64,000 nucleotides of DNA from Pseudomonas akapageensis (GTDB lineage: Bacteria > Pseudomonadota > Gammaproteobacteria > Pseudomonadales > Pseudomonadaceae): positions 1 to 64,000 of the forward strand of contig NZ_VXCP01000018.1 in the NCBI RefSeq assembly GCF_011355085.1. The letters run 5' to 3'. Made by a program: the position numbers and the translations under genes. Below, in pieces: positions 17,875-26,759 of the stretch. Each line of letters starts with the position of its first letter. Positions within the stretch are counted from its first letter, which is position 1. A model generated the notes under the pieces. That model was not told where the DNA came from, searched no databases, and saw only the letters and a list, made by a program, of their open reading frames with translations.

Positions 17875-17920
17875 GCGGGTATTGATCTGGGGCAATTTTT
17901 GTTGAGGTCTTGCGGGCCTC

Positions 17921-17992
17921 ATCGCTGGCGAGCCAGCTCCCACAGGTCCGGTGAACACAGGTCCCCTGTGGGAGCGGGCTTGCCGGATCGCC
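17921..17992. repeat. REPIN upstream of alcohol dehydrogenase
   Basis: ATCGCTGGCGAGCCAGCTCC at the left and TGTGGGAGCGGGCTTGCCGG at the right, inverted. It belongs to the same family as the repeat at 16561 but with the variant core GCGGGCTTGCC in one arm. Confidence 0.85.
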
Positions 17993-18031
17993 GGACCGCC
18001 GCGATCAGGCGCAAAGCGCCCGTAATAGCCA

Positions 18032-19546
18032 TCAATTCAAAGCCATGGCCTTGAACGAGCGCCAAGCCACTGCGATCGCCAATCCTGTCAACATCACCGC
18101 CAACCAGCTTACCTGGACCACAGCAGCACCAAAGGCCACGTTTGCCACCGCCATCAATTCGATACCCACCTCTCCCATCCCACTGGCCACCACATGAGCC
18201 CCGGCCAATGTCTCACCTGACAGCCAAGCCTGCTCGTCAGTCAAACTGCCTGGAAGCACCAAAGCACCTCGATACTCCGCCGCCAGCAGCCCCCCAAGAA
18301 CCGTGGTACCAAAAACGACGCCAACTTCATAAGCCGTTTCACTGATCGCCGACGCTGCCCCCGCCTTAGTCGGTGGGGCGGCCGACAGCACCAGATCAGT
18401 CGACACCGAGGCAATCGCCCCCACCCCGATATTGAGCAAGGCAAACGCCACAACCAGAACCGGCAAGCTTCCACCCGCGACCGCCACCAGCAAAAATGCA
18501 GCACCCGCAAACCCGAGTAGCACTGGCACCAATCGGTGAGCCGGCACGCGCCGGGCGATCGGCACAATTGCCATACCAATCACTATCGCCAGAATCTGCC
18601 CGGGCACCAGCGCCAGACTGGCTGCCAACGGCGCCAGGCCAAGAACGATCTGCAACGATTGGGTCGCAAAAAACACGAAACCGACCAGCAATGCCAGGCT
18701 CAACAGATTGACCAGGATGGCGCCGGTGAATGTGCCGTTGCGCAAGAGTGAAAGGTCCAGCAGCGGCACCGCAAGCCGTAACTGCCGACGGACGAACACC
18801 ACTCCAGCCACCACACCGACCAACAGCGCCACGGCCGCCATCCCATCGGCGCCTACACCGGCCAGGTGCTTGATCGCATAGACGATGCCGGTCAGGGCGA
18901 GCATTGACAGCAACACACTTGGCAGGTCGACTTTGCCCGCCAGATCTCTGGCCGACTCTGGCAGCAACAACGGACCGAAGATCAACAGCGGGACCAATAC
19001 CGGCACCGCCAAAAAGAAGATAGAACTCCAGCTGAAGAACTGCAGCAGCACGCCGCCGATCAGCGGCCCCAAGGCCGAGCCAACCGTCAAGCAGGTTGCC
19101 CATACCGCCACGGCAATCCGACGTTGCTCGCGGTCTTCGAATAACGTGCCGATCAGTGCCAGGGTGGAGGGCATCAACATGGCGCCGAAAATGCCCATCA
19201 ATGCCCTCCCCCCAATCAACTGCGCAGGCGTAGTTGACAGAGCTGTTAGCACCGAGACCAGAGCGAAGCCCAGCGCCCCCAGCAACAACAGACGGCGGTG
19301 GCCGACACGGTCGCCGATACCGCCCATGGTTACCAGCAGCCCTGCCAGTACCAGGGAGTAGGCATCGACCATCCATAGTTGTTGGCTGGCATTGGGGGAC
19401 AGTGCTTCGGCGATTTTGGGCAGGGCGAACCCGAGGATAGTGTTATCGATCGTGACCAGCAGCACCGGCAGCATCAGTACTGCAAGGCCGAGCCAGTGTT
19501 TGAGGCTGGCTCGTGGGCTTGTCATTGCGTCCCTGTTTGTTGTCAT
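18032..19546 (-). CDS. MFS transporter, DHA2 (EmrB/QacA/SmvA) type
   Basis: 504 residues, 14 predicted membrane helices. It has the DHA2 motifs LDNTIL-like VTIDNTILGFALPKIAE at the N-terminus and GGIGDRVGHRRLLLLGA between TM2 and TM3. The length and helix count fit drug:H+ antiporters of the SmvA/QacA group, which export cationic biocides and dyes. AGGA precedes the ATG. There is no adjacent regulator; REPINs flank both ends. Substrate is inferred from the family only. Confidence 0.9.
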   Translation of the reverse strand: MTTNRDAMTSPRASLKHWLGLAVLMLPVLLVTIDNTILGFALPKIAEALSPNASQQLWMVDAYSLVLAGLLVTMGGIGDRVGHRRLLLLGALGFALVSVLTALSTTPAQLIGGRALMGIFGAMLMPSTLALIGTLFEDREQRRIAVAVWATCLTVGSALGPLIGGVLLQFFSWSSIFFLAVPVLVPLLIFGPLLLPESARDLAGKVDLPSVLLSMLALTGIVYAIKHLAGVGADGMAAVALLVGVVAGVVFVRRQLRLAVPLLDLSLLRNGTFTGAILVNLLSLALLVGFVFFATQSLQIVLGLAPLAASLALVPGQILAIVIGMAIVPIARRVPAHRLVPVLLGFAGAAFLLVAVAGGSLPVLVVAFALLNIGVGAIASVSTDLVLSAAPPTKAGAASAISETAYEVGVVFGTTVLGGLLAAEYRGALVLPGSLTDEQAWLSGETLAGAHVVASGMGEVGIELMAVANVAFGAAVVQVSWLAVMLTGLAIAVAWRSFKAMALN

Positions 19547-19667
19547 TGTTCCTACCTGGAATTTCGCAATTTCAGGTTTGTTTATTCCAATCTAGGAATA
19601 GGCTCAATAACGAAGGTATTTCTTGATGTATCGATAATGGGATTCCTATGTTGTCTGCACAGGCCCC

Positions 19668-19740
19668 ATCGCTGGCAAGCCAGCTCCCACAGTGGAACGT
19701 ACAACGCTTGACCTCTGTGGGAGCGGGCTTGCCCGCGATC
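19668..19740. repeat. REPIN between MFS gene and ilvA
   Basis: Inverted pair: ATCGCTGGCAAGCCAGCTCC on the left and TGTGGGAGCGGGCTTGCCCG on the right. Confidence 0.88.
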
Positions 19741-19765
19741 GGGCGCACAGCGCCCACAAACTATC

Positions 19766-21337
19766 TCAAGCCAAAAACAACCGATAAGCCGGATTCTCCG
19801 TCTCATCCCACCACCGATACCCCACGCTATCCAACATCTCCGGCAGCAGATGCCGCTCCTCCTCCGGCACATCCAACGCCGCAAACACCCGAGCCTCGGC
19901 AGCCCCATGATTGCGATAATGAAACATGGTGATGCTCCAGCGCTTACCCAGCCGCTCCAGGAAATTCAGCAAGGCCCCCGGCCGTTCCGGGAACTCGAAA
20001 CGCAGTACGATCTCACTCGCCCCCGGCCCCGCATGCCCGCCCACGGTATGGCGGATGTGCAGCTTGGCCAGTTCGTTGTCGGTCAGGTCCAGCACCGGAA
20101 AGCCCTGCTCGCCGAGGCTGCGCAGCAGCTCGTCGCGCGGGTCGGTCACAGGGTGGGTCTGCACGCCGACGAACAGGTGCGCGTCCTTGCCGCTGTGGTA
20201 GCGATAGTTGAATTCGGTGATCTGGCGCTTGCCCAGGGCCTGGCAGAACGCCTTGAAGCTGCCCGGTTGTTCGGGGATGGTCACCGCGATGATGGCTTCG
20301 CGCTGTTCGCCCAATTCCGCGCGTTCAGCGACGTGGCGCAGGCGGTCGAAGTTGACGTTGGCGCCCGAGTCGATGGCCACCAGGGTCTGCCCGCGTGCGC
20401 CCGTCTGGGCCACGTACTTCTTGATCCCGGCCACGGCCAGCGCGCCGGAGGGCTCGGTGATTGAGCGGGTGTCGTCGTAGATGTCCTTGATCGCGGCGCA
20501 CAGTTCGTCGCTGCTGACGGTGATCACCGCGTCCACATGGTGACGGCAGATGTCGAAACAGTGGGCGCCGATCTGCGCCACCGCGACACCTTCGGCGAAG
20601 CTGCCGACCTGGGGCAACACCACCCGTTCACCGGCCAGCATGGCCGCCTGCAGGCAGTTGGAATCGTGGGGCTCGACGCCGATGACCTTGACCTCCGGAC
20701 GCAGGTATTTCACGTATGCGGCGATGCCCGCGATCAGGCCGCCACCGCCCACAGGGACGAAGATCGCATCCAGCGCACCCGGTTGCTGACGCAGGATCTC
20801 CATGGCGACCGTGCCTTGGCCGGCGATCACATCAGGGTCATCGTAGGGCGGCACGAAGGTCGCGCCCTGCTCCTCGGCCAGGGCCAGAGCATGGGCCAGC
20901 GCCTGCGGGAAACTGTCGCCATGCAGCACGACATTGCCCCCGCGCGAGCGCACGCCGCCGACCTTCAGTTCCGGTGTGGTGGTCGGCATCACGATGGTCG
21001 CGACGATCCCCAATTCGCGCGCCGCCAGCGCCACACCCTGGGCGTGGTTGCCGGCCGACGCGGTGATCACGCCGCGGGCGCGTTGCTGCTCGTCCAACTG
21101 CGCCAGGCGGGTGTAAGCCCCACGGATCTTGAAGGAGAAGGTCGGCTGCAAGTCTTCGCGCTTGAGCAACACCTGATTGCCCAACTGCTCGCTCAGCGCT
21201 CGGGCGAGTTGCAGCGGCGTCTGCTGGGCCACGTCGTAGACCGGTGCGGCAAGGATCTTCTTGACGTAGCTCGACAGCAATTGCAGCTGCGCAACATCGG
21301 TGCCGGGGCCAACGGGGCAGGCTTGGAAGAGGGTCAT
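19766..21337 (-). CDS. ilvA: Threonine ammonia-lyase, biosynthetic
   Basis: PLP-dependent deaminase converting threonine to 2-oxobutyrate, the first committed step of isoleucine synthesis. 523 residues. Catalytic Lys70 is in SFKIRGAY, the phosphate-binding loop PVGGGGLIAG near residue 200, and two ACT-like regulatory domains fill the last 180 or so residues (GSFKAFCQAL and GALLNFLERLGKRW), giving the isoleucine-inhibited biosynthetic type. Directly upstream lies a putative leader peptide with three Ile codons plus mutually exclusive hairpins, so expression is probably attenuation-controlled. Confidence 0.95.
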   Translation of the reverse strand: MTLFQACPVGPGTDVAQLQLLSSYVKKILAAPVYDVAQQTPLQLARALSEQLGNQVLLKREDLQPTFSFKIRGAYTRLAQLDEQQRARGVITASAGNHAQGVALAARELGIVATIVMPTTTPELKVGGVRSRGGNVVLHGDSFPQALAHALALAEEQGATFVPPYDDPDVIAGQGTVAMEILRQQPGALDAIFVPVGGGGLIAGIAAYVKYLRPEVKVIGVEPHDSNCLQAAMLAGERVVLPQVGSFAEGVAVAQIGAHCFDICRHHVDAVITVSSDELCAAIKDIYDDTRSITEPSGALAVAGIKKYVAQTGARGQTLVAIDSGANVNFDRLRHVAERAELGEQREAIIAVTIPEQPGSFKAFCQALGKRQITEFNYRYHSGKDAHLFVGVQTHPVTDPRDELLRSLGEQGFPVLDLTDNELAKLHIRHTVGGHAGPGASEIVLRFEFPERPGALLNFLERLGKRWSITMFHYRNHGAAEARVFAALDVPEEERHLLPEMLDSVGYRWWDETENPAYRLFLA

Positions 21338-21377
21338 GATCGCTCCTTGAGTCTTGCAAGTGCCCAGGAGCGGGAAA

Positions 21378-21403
21378 GAAAAAACCCGCCTCCAGGGCGG
21401 GTT
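21378..21403 (-). terminator. Attenuator (intrinsic terminator) in the ilvA leader
   Basis: On the minus strand AACCCGCC-CTGGA-GGCGGGTT is followed by a T-run, a textbook intrinsic terminator. It lies about 40 nt before the ilvA ATG and after the leader-peptide stop, so it would stop transcription before ilvA unless its 5' arm is captured by the GGCGGG at 21423-21428 in the end of the leader coding sequence. Confidence 0.8.
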
Positions 21404-21418
21404 GGGTGCAGATGTCAG

Positions 21419-21484
21419 CTAGCCCGCCAAATGAGGAATGGCGGTAATAATGCTGTGCTGAGGCAAATGCGCGGAATAAGTCAT
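21419..21484 (-). CDS. Putative ilvA leader peptide (21 residues)
   Basis: A short open frame from an ATG at 21484 to TAG at 21419. It includes HSIITAIPHLAG, with three Ile codons (two adjacent), one Thr and one Leu shortly before the stop. Its last codons contain GGCGGG, which can pair with CCCGCC of the terminator 5' arm. No strong Shine-Dalgarno is visible. A TTGACT box with a weak -10 (TAGTTT, 17-bp spacing) would start transcription close to the ATG, so translation may be leaderless. The role is inferred from structure and position. Confidence 0.6.
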   Translation of the reverse strand: MTYSAHLPQHSIITAIPHLAG

Positions 21485-21616
21485 GGCTGGAAAACTATCC
21501 GAGCGCTGGCTGCAAGTCAATGACCGGTTCACGGCAACAGGGGCATTTTCTTCAATACAGGTCTGCGCCCGGCTCTTACCTTCTCAGTCATCTTCCCTCC
21601 ATGACAGAAGGTCCTC

Positions 21617-22204
21617 ATGAGCCTCATGCTTTCCATGGCCGCCTTTGCGCTGGCCTCCTCCATCTCCCCCGGCCCGGTCAATATCGTGGCCTTGAGCAGC
21701 GGTGCCCGGCATGGTCTCAAGGCGAGCCTGCGGCATGTCACCGGTGCGACGGTGGGCTTCACCCTGCTGCTGGTGCTGATCGGTCTGGGCCTGCATGAAC
21801 TGTTGGTGCTGTGGCCCTGGCTGACCACGGCGATCAAATGGGCCGGCGTGTTGTTCCTGCTCTACATGGCCTGGAAACTGGCCGGCGATGATGGCCGCCT
21901 CGGCAACGATGACGTCATCAAGGCCCCCACCTTCTGCTACGGCGCGGCCATGCAGTGGCTCAACCCCAAGGCCTGGCTGGCTTGCGTGGCCGGCATGGGC
22001 GCATTCGCCGCCAGTGGCGAAGCACTGCTGGTGTGGCAGTTCGCCTGGGTGTACTTCGTGATCTGCTACTTGTCGATCGCCTGCTGGGCCTTCGCCGGCA
22101 CCTTCGTGCGCCACTACCTGAACAATGCCGCCGGGGTGCGCCTGTTCAATCGGCTGATGGCTGCGCTGCTGGCAGGTTGCGCGTTGTACTTGCTGCTGGC
22201 TTAG
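21617..22204 (+). CDS. LysE/RhtB family amino-acid exporter
   Basis: 195-residue inner-membrane exporter with about six helices and the LysE family opening ISPGPVNIVALSSGARHGLKA. A central QWLNPKAWL segment is also typical. It exports an amino acid or analogue. Its stop overlaps the stop of the convergent AraC gene by three bases. The substrate cannot be read from sequence. Confidence 0.92.
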   Translation: MSLMLSMAAFALASSISPGPVNIVALSSGARHGLKASLRHVTGATVGFTLLLVLIGLGLHELLVLWPWLTTAIKWAGVLFLLYMAWKLAGDDGRLGNDDVIKAPTFCYGAAMQWLNPKAWLACVAGMGAFAASGEALLVWQFAWVYFVICYLSIACWAFAGTFVRHYLNNAAGVRLFNRLMAALLAGCALYLLLA

Positions 22205-23040
22205 CCCCGATAGTGCCCCGGCGTCGCCGCGAGATACTGTTTGAAAGCCCGCTGAAAATGCGCCTGGTCGGCGAACCCGGCTTCAAGCGCCACATCAGCG
22301 ATCAAATGCCCCTGACGCAATTGGCTGCGGGCAAACTGAATGCGCCGGTTGATCAGGTAGCCATGGGGCGTCATGCCGTAATGCTGCTTGAAGGCGCGGA
22401 TCAGGTAGGACGGCGAAAGGTCCGCCGCCCGGCAGATGTCGTCCAGCTTGAGCGTATCGGTGCAATGCTCGCGAATGAACGCGGCAGCGCGTTCGAGCTT
22501 GTGATTCGACGCCTGCTCCGCGACCGGTGCAGGGCTCAACGATTGCAGCACTCGGGTAAAGAACTCGATCGATGCGCGGTGCTTTTGCTCAGAGGAAATC
22601 TGCGCGTCGGTGAGGATTTCGTACAGCCCATTCAAGCCGGCAAACAACCCGGGGTCAGTGGTGTGCGTCGTGGCCAGCGGGCGAAACCCCGGGCCTGAGG
22701 TGATGCTCAGGGTGCGTTGCAGCGCCGCCAGCCATGGCGTGTCGACATACAACATGCGGTACGACCAGGGCTGGTCGGCAATCGGATTGCACGCATGCAC
22801 ATCGCCCGGGTTCATCAGCACCACGGTGCCCTGGGCGACCCGGCACTGCGCGTCGCCATTGTGATATGTGCTGCACCCGGCCGTGATCGCGCCGATGGAA
22901 AACGTCTCGTGGGAATGCCGCGCATAACAGAACTTGCGGCCGTCCTCGACACCCCGCGCTTCGATGAAGGGCACGGCGTCGTCGCGCCAGAATCGGGATT
23001 GCCCCGGGTCCATGGTCGGTTTGTTCGCAACGGTCTTCAT
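22201..23040 (-). CDS. AraC family transcriptional regulator
   Basis: 279 residues from an ATG at 23040 (MKTVANK). An N-terminal cupin sensor (HSHETFSIGAITAG, MNPGDVHACNP) is followed by a C-terminal double HTH (LDDICRAADLSPSYLIRAFK, then IADVALEAGFADQAHFQRAFK). It is divergent from the outer-membrane protein/flavoprotein/cytochrome operon and is its likely regulator. Alternatively, its convergent overlap with the LysE gene could point to amino-acid export control, as several such AraC proteins sit beside LysE exporters. Confidence 0.9.
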   Translation of the reverse strand: MKTVANKPTMDPGQSRFWRDDAVPFIEARGVEDGRKFCYARHSHETFSIGAITAGCSTYHNGDAQCRVAQGTVVLMNPGDVHACNPIADQPWSYRMLYVDTPWLAALQRTLSITSGPGFRPLATTHTTDPGLFAGLNGLYEILTDAQISSEQKHRASIEFFTRVLQSLSPAPVAEQASNHKLERAAAFIREHCTDTLKLDDICRAADLSPSYLIRAFKQHYGMTPHGYLINRRIQFARSQLRQGHLIADVALEAGFADQAHFQRAFKQYLAATPGHYRG

Positions 23041-23169
23041 CGACTCACACGCTCCTGAATTGTTCGTTTTCCACAAACAAAGTTGTCGCTTTTCCTGCGA
23101 TTGTTGCCGGGATCTCCCACGCCTATCGTACGACCCAATACAAAAATAACAACAACTGGAGTCCCTTCG

Positions 23170-24084
23170 ATGCGAGTTGGATCAAGCCCGACAATCAGCG
23201 CTGCTGGCCTGGGATTGTGCGTCCTGGGTGTATTGACCCCCATGGTCAGTGCACAAGCATCCGGCATCCCCTATGCAAGCAACCGCCCGCAAAGCTTTCA
23301 GTTCAGCTCGGACTTCACCGAACCCTACAACTCGGTCGGCCAGGAGTTCGAATGGAACGACGACAGAAAGCGCTTCGATGATCATGGCGACAAGGTCGAC
23401 GGTCCCGGCACCGACACCTACGTTGGCCTGACCTCGCTGCTGCACTACTGGAAGATGGACGGCCTGCCCAATACCGGCTTCATCGCCAGCATCACCCTCC
23501 CGGAAATCGCCGTGCGCGGCAACGGCACCCGCGTCAGTGGGCTGGGCGACCCGTTGGTGGGCGGCCTGGTCTGGTACAACCCGACGCCCTTGCGCACCAT
23601 TGGTATGCAGGCCTACGTGCAACTACCCACCGGGGCCGACTCGGTCAGCAGCGATACCTACGCCCTGTGGCCGTCGCTGTTCTATGACGAATGGCTGGGC
23701 AAGGTGAACATCGACCTGTTGGTGGGCGCGATCATCCGTGGCGACGGCCCCCATGGCACCGATCCCGGCAACACCGCCCACGCCAACCTGCGCCTGGGCT
23801 ACAACATCCTCGACCGACCGACCTACCAGGTCACGCCGTTCATGAGCGTCGACTACCAGAAAACCTACAGCTCCGACGACCGTGACAACAACCCCATCAC
23901 CTTCTCCGACTCCAACGAAACCGCAGTCGGCGCCGGTGTGCTGTTTCAACTCAAGCCCGGCATCCAGAGCGTCATCCCGCAGAAAACCTGGGACCAGGTG
24001 TCCATCCACTACTCCCAGGGTGTGAACGGTCGCAACACCACCGTCACCGACGGCCTGTTCGTGCAGCTCTGGCACTACTGGTAA
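23170..24084 (+). CDS. Outer-membrane transporter-like protein (phenol MetA-pathway family)
   Basis: 304 residues from the ATG at 23170. A signal peptide (cleavage near VSAQASG) precedes an aromatic-rich beta-barrel-like sequence. Alternating strands, a GNGTRVSGLGDPLVGGLVWY segment and a C-terminal aromatic residue (LWHYW) match the putative MetA-pathway-of-phenol-degradation family, thought to move hydrophobic compounds across the outer membrane. It leads an operon with a Tat flavoprotein, cytochrome c and NTF2-like gene, and would bring in that system's substrate. The function is inferred from the family and context. Confidence 0.82.
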   Translation: MRVGSSPTISAAGLGLCVLGVLTPMVSAQASGIPYASNRPQSFQFSSDFTEPYNSVGQEFEWNDDRKRFDDHGDKVDGPGTDTYVGLTSLLHYWKMDGLPNTGFIASITLPEIAVRGNGTRVSGLGDPLVGGLVWYNPTPLRTIGMQAYVQLPTGADSVSSDTYALWPSLFYDEWLGKVNIDLLVGAIIRGDGPHGTDPGNTAHANLRLGYNILDRPTYQVTPFMSVDYQKTYSSDDRDNNPITFSDSNETAVGAGVLFQLKPGIQSVIPQKTWDQVSIHYSQGVNGRNTTVTDGLFVQLWHYW

Positions 24085-24144
24085 GCGCCGAACGCTGCCT
24101 GTGTTTCCCACGCCCACATTGAACACTCCTTGCAGGACACTCCA

Positions 24145-25872
24145 ATGAACAACGAGCACGAAAATCTCTCCCTGTCGCGCCGTACCTTCATCAAGGCCGC
24201 CGGCGCCAGCACCGCGGTCGCCGCCCTCGCCGGCGTGGCCTCCCACGTCATGGCCAACGACTCCCTGCCCTTCGACAGCGAACACGACATCGTCGTCTGC
24301 GGTGGCGGCGGCAGCGGCCTGCCGGCGGCATTGTTTGCCCGCTGGCTGGGCAATGACGTGGTCATTCTGGAAAAGGCTGCAAGCCCCGGCGGGACAGCAG
24401 CAAAAGCCGCGTTCTGGTACTGGGTGCCGAACAATACGCCCATGCGCAATGCCGGCCTGGTCGATGCAAAACCCGATTACATGCGCTATGTCGCCCGCCT
24501 CACTCGCCCGCAATCCTATGACGCCTCGTTGCCCAAGCTGGGTCTGTCGGATTGGGAATATGAAATGTGCGAAGCCATCTACGACAGCGCGGCACCGGCT
24601 GCCGACCTGCTGGCCGAGCGCGACGCCCTGACCTACCGGCATTGCCCGGACGTGCCGGACTACTGGGCCGAGCTGCCCGAAGACAAGGCGCCCAAGGGCC
24701 GGGTACTGGTGCCCAAGGACGCACGCGAAAGCATGTCCGATGGCGGGCGCGTGGCGATTCGTACCCTGACCGCAGCGGCCAAGCGCGACGGCGTGAAAAT
24801 CCGCACGGGCGAGCGCGTCATGAAAGTGATCCTCAACGACAAGGGCGAAGCGATCGGCGTCGAAGTCGAGACCGAAGAAGGCGCGCGCTTGCGTGTGAAA
24901 GCGCGCAAGGCGGTGATCTTCGCCACCGGTGGTTTTACCCACGACCCGGAGCTGCGCCGCAACTTCCTCAATGCACCGGTTTACGGTGGCTGTGCGGCCT
25001 TGACCAACGAAGGCGATTTCGTGCGCATCTCCAGCGAGCTGGGCGTGCAGCTGCGCAACATGAACTACGCCTGGTCATGCCCCATCCTGCTGGAAAAGGC
25101 CCTGGCCAAGGACGGATCCATGTCCGGCATTTTCACCATGACCGGTGACTCGATGCTGATGGTCAACAAATACGGCAAGCGCGTGGTCAACGAAAAGACC
25201 GTCTACAACGACCTGGTGCCGACCTTCTTCCAGTGGGACGGCAACAAGTCCGAATACCCGAACCTGGTGATGTTCTCCATCTGGGACCAGCGCGCCCAGG
25301 ACTACTGCCACAGCGATGAATACGGCTCGCCCATCGTGCCCAAGGGCGGCAACGACCGCCATGTGGTGCGCGGCGAAACCCTCGACGAACTGGCCAAGGC
25401 CATTGCCGAACGGCTGGACACCCACGCCTCCGCCATTGGCGGCATGAAGCTCGCCCCCGACTTCGTCGCCAACCTGAAGGCCACACTCAAGCGTTTCAAT
25501 CAAATGGCGCGCAAAGGCAAGGACCTGGATTTCGCCCGTGGCGAGCTGGCCGTGCAGAAGCTGTTCACCGGCCCGGTCAAGCCGGGCAGCCAGGGCAACA
25601 CCACCCTGTACCCGCTGGCCGAGAAAGGCCCGTTCTACGCCGCGCTGATTACCGGCGGCAACCTGGACACCAAAGGCGGCCCGAAAACCAACAGCCACGG
25701 CCAGGTCCTGAACAACGACAACCAGCCGATCCCCGGCCTGTACGGCATCGGCAACTGCGTGGCGTCCGCCTCCGGACGCGCTTACTGGTCCGGTGGCTCG
25801 ACCCTGGGCCCCATCATCGGCTTCGCCTATCGCGCGGCCAACCAGGCTCACACCGAACCGAGCCGGGCCTGA
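24145..25872 (+). CDS. Tat-exported FAD-dependent dehydrogenase (FAD_binding_2, flavocytochrome/KstD-like)
   Basis: 575 residues. The twin-arginine signal SRRTFIKAAG is at residues 11-20 with cleavage after SHVMA. FAD is bound through DIVVCGGGGSGLPAAL and ILEKAASPGGT, and FATGGFTHD closes the Rossmann part. The C-terminal YWSGGSTLGPIIGFAYRA is typical of the fumarate reductase/3-ketosteroid dehydrogenase flavoprotein superfamily. The protein should act in the periplasm. The next gene encodes a small c-type cytochrome, the obvious electron partner. Substrate unknown; a cyclic ketone, enone or steroid-like compound would suit the family. Confidence 0.87.
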   Translation: MNNEHENLSLSRRTFIKAAGASTAVAALAGVASHVMANDSLPFDSEHDIVVCGGGGSGLPAALFARWLGNDVVILEKAASPGGTAAKAAFWYWVPNNTPMRNAGLVDAKPDYMRYVARLTRPQSYDASLPKLGLSDWEYEMCEAIYDSAAPAADLLAERDALTYRHCPDVPDYWAELPEDKAPKGRVLVPKDARESMSDGGRVAIRTLTAAAKRDGVKIRTGERVMKVILNDKGEAIGVEVETEEGARLRVKARKAVIFATGGFTHDPELRRNFLNAPVYGGCAALTNEGDFVRISSELGVQLRNMNYAWSCPILLEKALAKDGSMSGIFTMTGDSMLMVNKYGKRVVNEKTVYNDLVPTFFQWDGNKSEYPNLVMFSIWDQRAQDYCHSDEYGSPIVPKGGNDRHVVRGETLDELAKAIAERLDTHASAIGGMKLAPDFVANLKATLKRFNQMARKGKDLDFARGELAVQKLFTGPVKPGSQGNTTLYPLAEKGPFYAALITGGNLDTKGGPKTNSHGQVLNNDNQPIPGLYGIGNCVASASGRAYWSGGSTLGPIIGFAYRAANQAHTEPSRA

Positions 25873-25889
25873 TCCCTGGGAGCATTGAT

Positions 25890-26267
25890 ATGACGCGCCT
25901 TCTTCAACGCAGCCTGTTCCTGGCGGCCATCGCCCTGAGCGGCATGGCCCAGGCCGATGACCTGGCCATGGGCCAGAAACTGGTGAGCAACCATTGCGCC
26001 GGTTGCCACACCTTCGAAAAAGACGGCCCGCCCGGCCAGGGCCCGAACCTGTTCGGGCTGATCGGGCGCAAGGCCGCCAGCCAGACCAACTTCACCTACA
26101 GCAGCGCCTACAGCAACAAGATGGCCGGGAATGTCTGGGACGAAGCCAGGCTCGACGCCTGGTTGACCGATGCCCAGACCCTGGTCCCGGGCAGCGCCAT
26201 GGTCTATTCCCAGGACGACCCGGCCAAGCGCCAGAAAATCATCCAGTACATCAAGTCGCTGCACTGA
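25890..26267 (+). CDS. Class I cytochrome c, periplasmic
   Basis: 125 residues with a signal peptide (cleavage at AQA|DD), one haem-binding site CAGCH at 36-40, GPNLFGLIGRKA after it, and a distal Met in PGSAMVYSQDD. This is the mono-haem Cytochrome c class I layout. It lies 17 bp after the flavoprotein stop and is likely its electron acceptor, passing electrons to the respiratory chain. Confidence 0.93.
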   Translation: MTRLLQRSLFLAAIALSGMAQADDLAMGQKLVSNHCAGCHTFEKDGPPGQGPNLFGLIGRKAASQTNFTYSSAYSNKMAGNVWDEARLDAWLTDAQTLVPGSAMVYSQDDPAKRQKIIQYIKSLH

Positions 26268-26297
26268 TTGCAGCCTCAACGCAGCACGGAGACAGAC

Positions 26298-26759
26298 ATG
26301 ATCAGCACCCAGACCATGACCGACGAACAACGCAAATCGGTCGCCCTCGAGTACCTCAAGGCCTTCGACAACGGCGGCATCACCTCCACCGGTGGTAGCA
26401 TCCTCGACCTGTTCGCCGAGGACGCCCAGGTCCTGTTCCCCAAATGGGGCCTGGCCACCGGCCGTGACCAGATCGGCCGGATGTTCGGCGACCTGGGCGC
26501 GCGACTGAAGTCGATCACCCATGACTACGCCCATTTCAACTGGATCTTTTCCGGCGGCGATACGCTGGTGTGCGAAGGCACCAGCCACGGCGAACATATC
26601 GAAGGCCGTTGGCGTGCCGGGGTGCCGACGCCAGCGGCGGCCGGCTATTGGTGCGACGTGTTCGAGATTCGCGACTTCAAGATCCAGCGTTGCTTCATCT
26701 ACCTGGACCCGGATTACGGCTTCCAGGATACCGCCCGCTACCCTTGGCTCAATCGCTGA
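26298..26759 (+). CDS. NTF2-like/SnoaL-like protein
   Basis: 153 residues from the ATG at 26298, with an NTF2-like cone fold pattern: ALEYLKAFDNGG, LFAEDAQVLFPKWGLATGRDQI, FEIRDFKIQRCFIYLDPDY. Such proteins are cyclases, isomerases or hydratases on small hydrophobic molecules, or binding proteins. Being last in the operon with the flavoprotein and cytochrome, it may act on that pathway's product in the cytoplasm. No signal peptide is seen. The reaction is unknown. Confidence 0.82.
   Translation: MISTQTMTDEQRKSVALEYLKAFDNGGITSTGGSILDLFAEDAQVLFPKWGLATGRDQIGRMFGDLGARLKSITHDYAHFNWIFSGGDTLVCEGTSHGEHIEGRWRAGVPTPAAAGYWCDVFEIRDFKIQRCFIYLDPDYGFQDTARYPWLNR

Noticed and set aside
23623..24942. 439-codon minus-strand frame across the outer-membrane protein and flavoprotein genes
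   Set aside because: It spans two unrelated genes in antisense and has no recognisable domain.
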